DNA of 12,033 nt. Source: Clostridiales bacterium. GTDB lineage: Bacteria; Bacillota; Clostridia; Oscillospirales; Oscillospiraceae. The position numbers and the translations under genes were made by a program. The first letter of the stretch is position 1; each line of letters begins with the position of its first letter. Shown here one piece after another: positions 6,713 through 12,033 of this stretch. The notes beneath the pieces were generated by a model. It was not told where the DNA came from and ran no database searches. It saw only the letters and a list, made by a program, of their open reading frames with translations. The stretch covers positions 1-12,033 of the forward strand of contig JAAYFX010000137.1 in NCBI GenBank assembly GCA_012728025.1, written 5' to 3'.

Positions 6713-8503
6713 TTAAACCAGATTGTATTCCTTTAAGAACTTTTCAATTTCGGTGTTTGCAAGGAGTGCTCCAAGCATTGATTTTGTGGCATCCGGCAGG
6801 GGAATTTCCGGCTTTTTCCCGTCAAGAAGCTGGCCCACAGAACGTGCGGCATAGCGTATATCATAAACCGAGCCGAAGACTTCAGGCACACCTTTTTCAA
6901 CACCTGCCAAAACATAAACAGACTCCATTGCGGTGCGGCCGCTGTATTCAATAGTAAACACAGTATCCCGTCCGGGGTCGTCTAAGGTTTCGGCAAACTG
7001 ACCCAAAAAGGCAAAGTTTACAGAACCTTTCGGTACACAGAAGGGTCTGTCGCCGTGGACACGGGGCATGAAATGAGAGGTAATGAAAGGCATCATAACG
7101 GGTATGGCAGTGCAGGTTTTTGCCAGTTCCTCAATCTCACCGACGGGCACACCCAAATGATACAGCCACTCCTTGGTAATCTCCTTGCCTGTGCAGTCAC
7201 GCATCTGTTTTTTGATGTAGTCCCCTGTTTTATCAGAAAATAGACCGTAAACCCAGACAACAATATCTTCCTTTGGCTGGCCTATATACTGGGGCTGGCG
7301 GTTGACTGTCCAACTCATAAGCCAGCTGGAATCCTTCGCTGTTACGATGCCGCCGGTGCAGACCTTGCCCGAATATGGGTCACGGCCTGTGATTTTCTCG
7401 ATGTATTTAGGAACGGCAGGATTATGGCAGGTGACAGTGCATGACTCCCAGTTTGTCCGTTCAATATCCGAGCAGAACACCTCCGGTCGGCCAAAAGATT
7501 CATCTTGGGCGGCAATGTTTTTCCAGAGCTTCCAGCTTCCCTGAATGGTTTCAATCATGGGGGCGGGGGTGTCATCATCACCGTAGCCGGAGTTTTCGGT
7601 CATGGAGCCGTTTGTGATAAACACCAAATCATTTTCAGTCAGAGCAATTTCTCCGGCCTTGCCATTTTGGGTGTAGAGAATCTTTTTTGCAACCTTTTTA
7701 TCTGCTCCAATGTCAAACTCCACGTTCTCTACCGTAGTGCCGTACATAAACTTTGCACCGTGGTCTTTCAAGTAGTTAATCATTGGGAGAATGAAGGAGG
7801 TGTACTGGTCGTGCTTGGAAAACTGGAGGGCGGAAAGGTCTGTAAGCCCATCTACATGGTGGACAAAGCGAGCCAGATATAGCTTCATTTCCAGAGCGCT
7901 GTGCCAGTTTTCAAAGGCGAACATGGTTCTCCAAAGAGTCCAGAAGTCTGTCTCCAGAAGTTCCTTGGAGAAAATATCCTCAATAGATTTATCCGCAAGC
8001 ACCTCATCGGGGGTCATGACCAACATTCCTATTTCCATTGCCATTTGCTGATTTATGTTGAACTTGCCGTTAAATCCACGCTGACCTTGCTTTTCCGTAA
8101 TCCGGTTTAAGCTGAAGTTGGGGTCATCCCGATTGGTATAGTAAAAATAATCGATGACAGTCATTTCTGGGTCTTCAGTGGATTGCAGAGAGCCAAACAG
8201 GTCAAACAGGCACTCGAAGCAATGTCCCATTTCTCTGCCGCCTCTTGCCACATAGCCCGCCTTGCCTCGGACAGCGCCATCCAGACAACCGCCCGGAACC
8301 TCTAGCTGTTCAAAAAAGGTGATTTTACTGCCATCCATGTGGGCGTCACGGATTAAAAAACAACCAGCCGCAAGGGCGGCAATGCCGGTGCCCACAAGAT
8401 ATGCAGATTTGTTTTCAATTCCCTGTGGCTTTCTGGCCTGCACCATACGGTGGTAGTCACCGTGGGTCAATTGCAATCTCTCGTCATGGGTTTTAATTTT
8501 CAT
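6713..8503 (-). CDS. ohyA: Oleate hydratase (FAD-dependent, MCRA family)
   Basis: A 596-residue enzyme of the myosin-cross-reactive antigen family, EC 4.2.1.53, within the usual 560-650 residues. It adds water to the cis-9 double bond of oleic acid and similar unsaturated fatty acids to give 10-hydroxy acids, a membrane-associated detoxification step in many Firmicutes; FAD is needed structurally. The N-terminal Rossmann motif VGTGIAALAAG (G38, G40) is followed by FFEQLEVPGGCLDG. The signature RGGREM at 87-92 supplies the catalytic glutamate (E91), and the tyrosine in KLYLARFVHH (Y209) is the likely second catalytic residue by alignment from memory. The ATG at 8501-8503 is preferred over an in-frame TTG two codons upstream because AGGAGGAG lies 8 bases before it. 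The gene is monocistronic by its terminator and divergent from the transporter gene. Confidence 0.95.
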   Translation of the reverse strand: MKIKTHDERLQLTHGDYHRMVQARKPQGIENKSAYLVGTGIAALAAGCFLIRDAHMDGSKITFFEQLEVPGGCLDGAVRGKAGYVARGGREMGHCFECLFDLFGSLQSTEDPEMTVIDYFYYTNRDDPNFSLNRITEKQGQRGFNGKFNINQQMAMEIGMLVMTPDEVLADKSIEDIFSKELLETDFWTLWRTMFAFENWHSALEMKLYLARFVHHVDGLTDLSALQFSKHDQYTSFILPMINYLKDHGAKFMYGTTVENVEFDIGADKKVAKKILYTQNGKAGEIALTENDLVFITNGSMTENSGYGDDDTPAPMIETIQGSWKLWKNIAAQDESFGRPEVFCSDIERTNWESCTVTCHNPAVPKYIEKITGRDPYSGKVCTGGIVTAKDSSWLMSWTVNRQPQYIGQPKEDIVVWVYGLFSDKTGDYIKKQMRDCTGKEITKEWLYHLGVPVGEIEELAKTCTAIPVMMPFITSHFMPRVHGDRPFCVPKGSVNFAFLGQFAETLDDPGRDTVFTIEYSGRTAMESVYVLAGVEKGVPEVFGSVYDIRYAARSVGQLLDGKKPEIPLPDATKSMLGALLANTEIEKFLKEYNLV

Positions 8504-8579
8504 AATCAATGCTCCTCCTAAATTTAATAAGCCTTCATCCCGTTAGCACAAAATGTTAAACCTGCCTAGTTATGTCTGC

Positions 8580-8585
8580 ATTATA
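8580..8585 (-). promoter_or_regulatory. ohyA: Candidate -10 element of the oleate hydratase promoter
   Basis: A perfect TATAAT on the minus strand, about 80 bases upstream of the start codon. No good -35 exists at 16-18 bases (TACAAA at 17), so a regulator may be needed or the element may be chance. Confidence 0.35.
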
Positions 8586-8747
8586 ACGCATAGTTTCTAC
8601 GTTTTGTACAGACAAAGAAGGGTGCATTGTGTTAAATATAGGCATACACCGAACATTTGTATGATTTTCAGACAACGCTATCCACTTTGCCTGATAAAAC
8701 CGTTTGTTCGATAAAAAGTATTAAAATATGAGAAAAAGCTACAATAC

Positions 8748-8776
8748 TTGACTTATCTCCCAGCATTTGATACGAT
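8748..8776 (+). promoter_or_regulatory. Sigma-A promoter of the acetate transporter-family gene
   Basis: TTGACT at 8748-8753 and TACGAT at 8771-8776 with an optimal 17-base spacer, about 50 bases upstream of the ATG. It is the best plus-strand match in the divergent region at 8504-8824. That region of about 320 bases otherwise holds no gene that I can support. Confidence 0.65.
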
Positions 8777-8824
8777 ATTTTTTGTCTGTCAAAAACAGTG
8801 ATTAAGCTATTGAGGAGAAAATTC

Positions 8825-9439
8825 ATGACTGAAAAAACAAATGTAGACCCCTCTGCCCTTGGGCTGTTCGGCTTGGCTATGGTAACTCTGGTTGCCTCCA
8901 GCCAGAAACTCGGTCTAACCGAAGGCTATGCCTATGTCCTGCCTTGGGCAATCTTTCTGGGTGCTTTGGCACAGCTAACTGCGGGTATTTTAGATTACAA
9001 AAAGGGTAACGTCTTTGGTGCTACGGCCTTCTGCGCTTATGGGTTCTTTTGGCTGGGCATGGCGGCCGTCTGGCTAACCGGTCTGGGTGCCTTCGGCACT
9101 GCCTTACAGGGAAATGCAGATATGCGCCAGCTAGGTGTGGCCTTCATCGGCTACCTCATTTTGACTGTCTTTCTCACAATCGGTGCAACCAGAACCAACA
9201 AAGTATTATTTTTTATCTTTGTATTTATTGACCTCTTGTTTGTGGGGCTTTCCGTCAGCACATTTGTCTCCGAAGGGCCTGTACATAATTTCTTCCACTA
9301 CCTTGCGGCGGTGTCAGAGCTGCTGATTGCACTTTTGTCCTTTTACGGCAGCGGTGCAAATGTGCTTAACAACCATTTTGGAAGAACGTTTTTGCCCATC
9401 GGCAAGCCTTATGAAATCTTTGCGGCGGCAGAAAAATAA
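8825..9439 (+). CDS. Acetate uptake transporter family protein (GPR1/FUN34/YaaH)
   Basis: A 204-residue inner-membrane protein with six hydrophobic helices and almost no extramembrane loops, the normal size for the AceTr (GPR1/FUN34/YaaH, SatP-like) family that carries acetate, succinate and other small monocarboxylates. The N-terminal signature, usually NPAPLGL, appears as DPSALGL at residues 8-14, followed by a helix; FCAYGFFWLG mid-protein and FGRTFLPIGKP near the end are also family features. The ATG at 8825 has GAGGAG 7 bases before it; an in-frame GTG at 8798 lies too far upstream. A strong promoter and a strong terminator make it a single-gene unit. The altered signature (D for N, S for A, A for P) may shift substrate preference, so acetate is the likely rather than proven substrate. 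Confidence 0.88.
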   Translation: MTEKTNVDPSALGLFGLAMVTLVASSQKLGLTEGYAYVLPWAIFLGALAQLTAGILDYKKGNVFGATAFCAYGFFWLGMAAVWLTGLGAFGTALQGNADMRQLGVAFIGYLILTVFLTIGATRTNKVLFFIFVFIDLLFVGLSVSTFVSEGPVHNFFHYLAAVSELLIALLSFYGSGANVLNNHFGRTFLPIGKPYEIFAAAEK

Positions 9440-9496
9440 AAAGTTGATAGTTGCGTTTTCCGGCTGATTTACCAGCATTTCCTATTCTAAACAAAC

Positions 9497-9517
9497 TATT
9501 GGGTACATGACTCAATA
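9497..9517. other. Small inverted repeat after the transporter gene
   Basis: TATTGGGT (9497-9504) and ACTCAATA (9510-9517) can pair over 8 positions with one G-T wobble around a 5-base loop. It lies just before the main terminator and could be part of the 3' untranslated structure; no function can be assigned. Confidence 0.3.
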
Positions 9518-9528
9518 CAAAAAAGTTT

Positions 9529-9572
9529 AAGACCGAGTTCAACGTTATTTCAACATTGAACTCGGTCTTTTT
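9529..9572 (+). terminator. Rho-independent terminator after the transporter gene
   Basis: A perfect 14-base-pair stem (AAGACCGAGTTCAA at 9529-9542 with TTGAACTCGGTCTT at 9556-9569), a 13-base loop, then a continued T run. It lies about 90 bases after the transporter stop codon. The opposite strand also has a run of T after the stem (AAAAAAG upstream on the plus strand), so it may work in both directions. Confidence 0.9.
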
Positions 9573-9839
9573 AAATTGTGGTTGCGGAGGTCCACAACCT
9601 ATTATCCCTAAGACTTTGCCCCCCAACATGCATGGGAGCGAATGAGGGCTAAGCCGCTACTTATAGTGGTTTATCATTATGGCCGCATAAAACACAGTTT
9701 TTTGCTTTTATTTGAGGGTGTTTTAAGGCCAAGGCAAACAAGTAAAATGGGGGGCATCAAGTTGCACACAGACAAAGCTGCCTTCCTCTTCTAAATCAAT
9801 CACCGTTAGGGCAAAAATGCTTTAGCGGTGATTCTTTTT
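9573..9839. other. Gene-free stretch with unexplained structure
   Basis: These 267 bases lie between the transporter terminator and the Fic stop codon. I see no gene with a ribosome binding site on either strand. The base composition is more GC-rich than a typical spacer here. It contains inverted repeats (for example TGTGG/CCACA around 9577-9597 and CCGCT/AGTGG around 9652-9668) and ends in an independent plus-strand terminator. Two short open minus-strand frames (9724-9816 and part of 9366-9629) look protein-like but lack starts and cross the terminators. A small noncoding RNA, a decayed gene or a dispersed intergenic repeat are all possible. Confidence 0.4.
9798..9839 (+). terminator. Orphan plus-strand terminator at the Fic gene 3' end
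   Basis: AATCACCG (9798-9805) pairs with CGGTGATT (9826-9833), extended inward by partial pairing, and is followed by CTTTTTC on the plus strand. On the minus strand no T tract follows, so it is poorly placed to stop Fic transcription. No plus-strand gene lies between it and the terminator at 9529-9572. Confidence 0.6.
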
Positions 9840-11015
9840 CTAATTATTATCGTTGACCTTATACTTTACTCTGTTACTGTAGCGCTGAGCATGAAGCAAA
9901 CCAAGTTTCTCAAATTTTAGGACAAAACCTCGGATGGTGGCATAGGCAGCATTGCCGAAGTCTTTTTCCAGCTGCTTAGTGGAAAACTCGTCAGCGCCGT
10001 AAGCAGACAAAACAAAGTGCCAAAGGTCTTTTTCTTTTTCGGTCACAAGTCCGTCCTCAAGAGCCTTCTCAAAAGCTTCAAAGGGATGCTCTGTCCGAAT
10101 TTCAGGCTTTAGCTTATTATACACCCGCTCCGTGAAGAAGGCTAAAAATGCTGTGATGTCTGTAACTCCTCCCAGTTTTGCGTTCTGCTCTGTGAGACTG
10201 TATACCTTATAGTAGGAGGAACGCTCCTTTTCAATATAGCTTGAAAAAGGAATAAAGAGCACGGAGGAATAGCCTTGCTGCACTAAAAACCACAGATGAA
10301 CCAAACGTGCCATGCGGCCGTTGCCGTCAAAATAGGGATGCAAATAGCCAATGTAAAAATGGATGGCCGCTGCCTTAATTAGGTCATTCATCCCGTCTTC
10401 CCCTGCCGCAAATTCCACCAGTTCAGACATGTACTCCGGAAGTTTCTGATGGGGCAGTCCGGTATGCTCAAGCTCCTGCCCAATCACATAAACAGAATCA
10501 TGCCTGTAAAGGTTCCCGGGCTTTAAGCGGCTTTCCTCGTCCAATGTCTCTGCAATCGCCAATTGATACAGCTCATTGATATTTGCCTCAGTTATTTTGT
10601 TTTGCGGGTTACTAATGTATTCCAAACCTCTTTTAATGCCATAGATGCGCTTTTCACTATCATCGGAGGGGGCATAGCCGCTGAGAATCTTCCTGACACT
10701 CTCCCGTGCAAAATCAATGTTCTCAATTGTCAGGGTTGAGGCAATTTCGCTCTCCATTGCCTTTATTCCATAGGGCATCTCCTTCCCCTTGGTGGACATC
10801 AAAGGCCTTATGGAAGTTTGGTGTAATTGCATTACACTTTCTAAATATACGAGATTCCTTTCTTGGAAATCTCGTAAAGGGATAGGTTTGAAGAAGTTTG
10901 TATAGAGTAAGGTGATGAATTCTTTTAAGTTGGCTTCGGAATATTTGTGCATTAGCTTTTTGTAATCTGTAATACTCTTATCTGACAGCATAGCCGCAAA
11001 TACGGCAGCATCCAT
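9840..11015 (-). CDS. Fic domain protein with N-terminal inhibitory motif and C-terminal winged helix
   Basis: A 391-residue cytoplasmic protein. The Fic core carries the complete catalytic motif HPYFDGNGRMAR (residues 226-237), with the histidine needed to transfer AMP (or another nucleotide moiety) to a target hydroxyl side chain. About 130 residues upstream, TLTIEN (94-99) fits the (S/T)xxxE(G/N) inhibitory motif, which marks a class II, self-inhibited Fic enzyme. The C-terminal 55 residues (FSTKQLEKDFGN...TIRGFVLKFEKLGLL) resemble a winged helix-turn-helix, as in many Fic proteins with possible DNA-binding or autoregulatory roles. The ATG at 11013-11015 has GGAGG 8 bases upstream and is preferred over a TTG at 11051. 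The gene stands alone with its own promoter. The target is unknown; no antitoxin gene adjoins it, which fits the built-in inhibitor. Confidence 0.92.
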   Translation of the reverse strand: MDAAVFAAMLSDKSITDYKKLMHKYSEANLKEFITLLYTNFFKPIPLRDFQERNLVYLESVMQLHQTSIRPLMSTKGKEMPYGIKAMESEIASTLTIENIDFARESVRKILSGYAPSDDSEKRIYGIKRGLEYISNPQNKITEANINELYQLAIAETLDEESRLKPGNLYRHDSVYVIGQELEHTGLPHQKLPEYMSELVEFAAGEDGMNDLIKAAAIHFYIGYLHPYFDGNGRMARLVHLWFLVQQGYSSVLFIPFSSYIEKERSSYYKVYSLTEQNAKLGGVTDITAFLAFFTERVYNKLKPEIRTEHPFEAFEKALEDGLVTEKEKDLWHFVLSAYGADEFSTKQLEKDFGNAAYATIRGFVLKFEKLGLLHAQRYSNRVKYKVNDNN

Positions 11016-11059
11016 TGTGGTCACCTCCCGTGTGGTATGCGGTAGTATCAATTGGTATC

Positions 11060-11088
11060 ATTATATCATGGTATAACCATTTTTACAA
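11060..11088 (-). promoter_or_regulatory. Sigma-A promoter of the Fic gene with internal palindrome
   Basis: On the minus strand TTGTAA (11083-11088) and a perfect TATAAT (11060-11065) are spaced by 17 bases, about 45 bases before the start codon. A 13-base palindrome, ATGGT ATA ACCAT (11068-11080), lies within the spacer, a classic place for a repressor to block RNA polymerase. Confidence 0.75.
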
Positions 11089-11399
11089 GAGTTTACACAA
11101 TTGCGTTTTATTCATACAAAAATCATTTTACTAACTTTCTTATTTTGCGAGGAGATGAGAACCTTAGGTAACTATATAAATAGAATGCTACAAATTATTT
11201 TTTAAACACCCTTATTCCATTACAAAGTCTTTTATCATATATTCCCGTAGCATTTCGGTTGTGCAGGTGCAATAATTGTATGTATTGCTAACAACTTCCT
11301 CAAAAATCAAATAATACGCTGAATTAGATGTAGCAATTTATTTTGGAATATGGTACAACAATTCGTATTATTAGCTGATAATGAAGGGAGTGAGTAGCT
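11089..11399. other. AT-rich intergenic region before the HD-domain gene
   Basis: This stretch is clearly more AT-rich than the DNA to its left. I see no gene that I can support. A 41-codon frame on the minus strand (11212-11337) reads like a protein C-terminus but has no start. AGGGAG at 11385-11390 is the likely ribosome binding site for the following gene. No clear promoter for that gene was identified. Confidence 0.5.
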
Positions 11400-11918
11400 A
11401 TTCAACAAAAACATATATATATTTCAGATACAGTGCATAAAACTATTTTAATGAGTCCAATTGAGATGAGCTTTGTATCTTCTACTCTTTTTAATCGCCT
11501 AAATAACATTTCGCAGAATTCCACAGCATATTTGACGTTTCCGACAAATAGAACAAAACGGTTTGAACATTCATTAGGGACTATGAAATTATGTGGAGAT
11601 ATGTTTTATTATAGCATATGTAATTCCCACTCGGACACCCTTAATGAGTTTTTTGCTAAACTCAATACGGAGATAGAGCAGATAGTTAAAGAAACCATTT
11701 TAAGCGAAAATGAATCTAAATATTATCGAAAGATATTAGAAGATAAGAATCTCCAAGAAGGCATTCTCCTTGATTTTGAAAGTTTGGATTCAAATACTAC
11801 TAACATCTTTTATAACAGCCGGATTCCTAATAATGTGCCATGTGAATATCGAATTCACTTTTCGATCCTTTTTCAGGCGATTCGTTTAGCAGCTTTAATG
11901 CACGATGTGTCGTGGTAA
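11400..11918 (+). pseudogene. HD-domain phosphohydrolase, truncated by an insertion sequence
   Basis: The encoded N-terminal part resembles HD-superfamily phosphohydrolases (dNTPase/YwfO-like, COG1078 type): KHIYISDTVHKTI, then LFNRLNNISQNSTAYLTFPTNR, then RFEHSLGTMKL, which holds the first metal-binding histidine, and finally LAALMHD, the HD pair. Normally HD is followed by IGHPPFSH and 200 or more further residues. Here the frame runs VSW and stops, where the insertion sequence begins at about 11906-11908. The protein is cut at its active site and should be inactive. Conserved residues lie upstream of the first GTG (11433), but no ATG, GTG or TTG exists between the in-frame stop at 11391 and 11433. 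An ATT at 11400, 9 bases after AGGGAG, is the best start. Low GC suggests acquired DNA. The substrate and original role are unknown. Confidence 0.72.
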
Positions 11919-12033
11919 AGTAAAGTTGTAACACAGCTGTCCAAAGTGATAAAATTATAAATCACAAGGAGAGAAGAAAATGGCGAGTTACAACGAAGAA
12001 ACAAGAAAGAAGATAGTACGGCTGCACCTTGAG
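11908..12033 (+). mobile_element. Left end of an IS3-like insertion sequence, cut by window edge
   Basis: The element probably begins with TGTCGTGG at 11908 (or TG at 11906), consistent with the 5'-TG ends of IS3-family elements and with the point where the HD gene loses homology. It carries a candidate promoter (TTGTAA, 18 bases, TAAAAT at about 11925-11954) and the start of a transposase gene. The exact boundary, the right end and any target duplication cannot be seen. Confidence 0.65.
11980..12033 (+). CDS. Transposase OrfA-like protein, first 18 residues
   Basis: The first 18 codons (MASYNEETRKKIVRLHLE) match the N-terminal pattern of IS3-family OrfA or related helix-turn-helix transposase subunits, where a Y.EE.K.KIVRLHLE block precedes the DNA-binding helices. 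AAGGAG lies about 9 bases before the ATG. The rest lies outside the window. The family assignment rests on this short stretch only. Confidence 0.7.
   Translation, partial: MASYNEETRKKIVRLHLE

Noticed and set aside
7505..7882. 125-codon plus-strand frame
   Set aside because: Antisense to the oleate hydratase, whose conserved residues account for the region.
9366..9629. 87-codon minus-strand frame starting MLGGKVLGIIGCG
   Set aside because: It lies across the transporter terminator stem and the antisense of the transporter's 3' end, has no ribosome binding site, and is better explained as translation of noncoding DNA.
9840..11015. Fic protein as the toxin of a two-gene toxin-antitoxin pair
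   Set aside because: No small FicA-like gene lies next to it, and the protein carries its own (S/T)xxxE(G/N) inhibitory motif.
11075..11205. Open plus-strand frame of about 42 codons with GAGGAG next to an ATG at 11155
   Set aside because: The purine run directly abuts the ATG and is too close to act as its ribosome binding site; the frame overlaps the Fic promoter and its composition fits chance in AT-rich DNA.

Overview
The window looks like chromosomal DNA of a low-to-mid-GC Firmicute, most likely an anaerobic Clostridia member. This rests on the YlxP and YwbE families, the strong AGGAGG-type ribosome binding sites, sigma-A-like promoters, T-tailed terminators, an oleate hydratase and an acetate-uptake-type transporter. 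No rRNA, tRNA or CRISPR array is visible. Species-level placement is not possible from the sequence alone.

Layout. At the left edge, on the minus strand, lie ylxP (DUF503) and the start of ywbE, which are translationally coupled. A 385-base gap with several palindromes follows, then a plus-strand TetR-type regulator (871-1479) ending in a strong bidirectional terminator. Convergent to it is a minus-strand pair: a MoxR-like AAA+ ATPase (3479-6610) and a VWA protein with an intact MIDAS metal site (1571-3463). The ATPase carries a long insertion between its Walker motifs and an apparent seven-bladed beta-propeller at its C-terminus. Upstream of the pair, on the same strand, is an oleate hydratase (6713-8503) with its own terminator. 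It is divergent from a six-helix acetate-transporter-family protein (8825-9439). A 400-base gene-free stretch with two plus-strand terminators separates that gene from a minus-strand Fic AMPylase-type protein (9840-11015), which has its own promoter and a possible operator. The last kilobase is visibly AT-rich. It holds an HD-domain phosphohydrolase gene cut off at its HD motif by the left end of an IS3-like insertion sequence, whose transposase starts at 11980.

How the parts may work together. The AAA+ ATPase and VWA protein are expected to act together as a chaperone or remodelling machine of the MoxR-VWA type, with the propeller as a likely partner- or target-sensing module. This pair is the best candidate in the window for a poorly described system. 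Oleate hydratase detoxifies unsaturated fatty acids, and the divergent transporter probably moves acetate or a similar small acid; the two share a 320-base control region. The right end (Fic protein, broken HD gene, IS) has the look of an accessory or recently acquired region. Points worth following are a 22-base exact repeat inside the VWA gene that links its first codons to its MIDAS codons, the lack of an obvious promoter between the oleate hydratase terminator and the ATPase, the structured gene-free stretch at 9573-9839, and an apparent ATT start for the broken HD gene.
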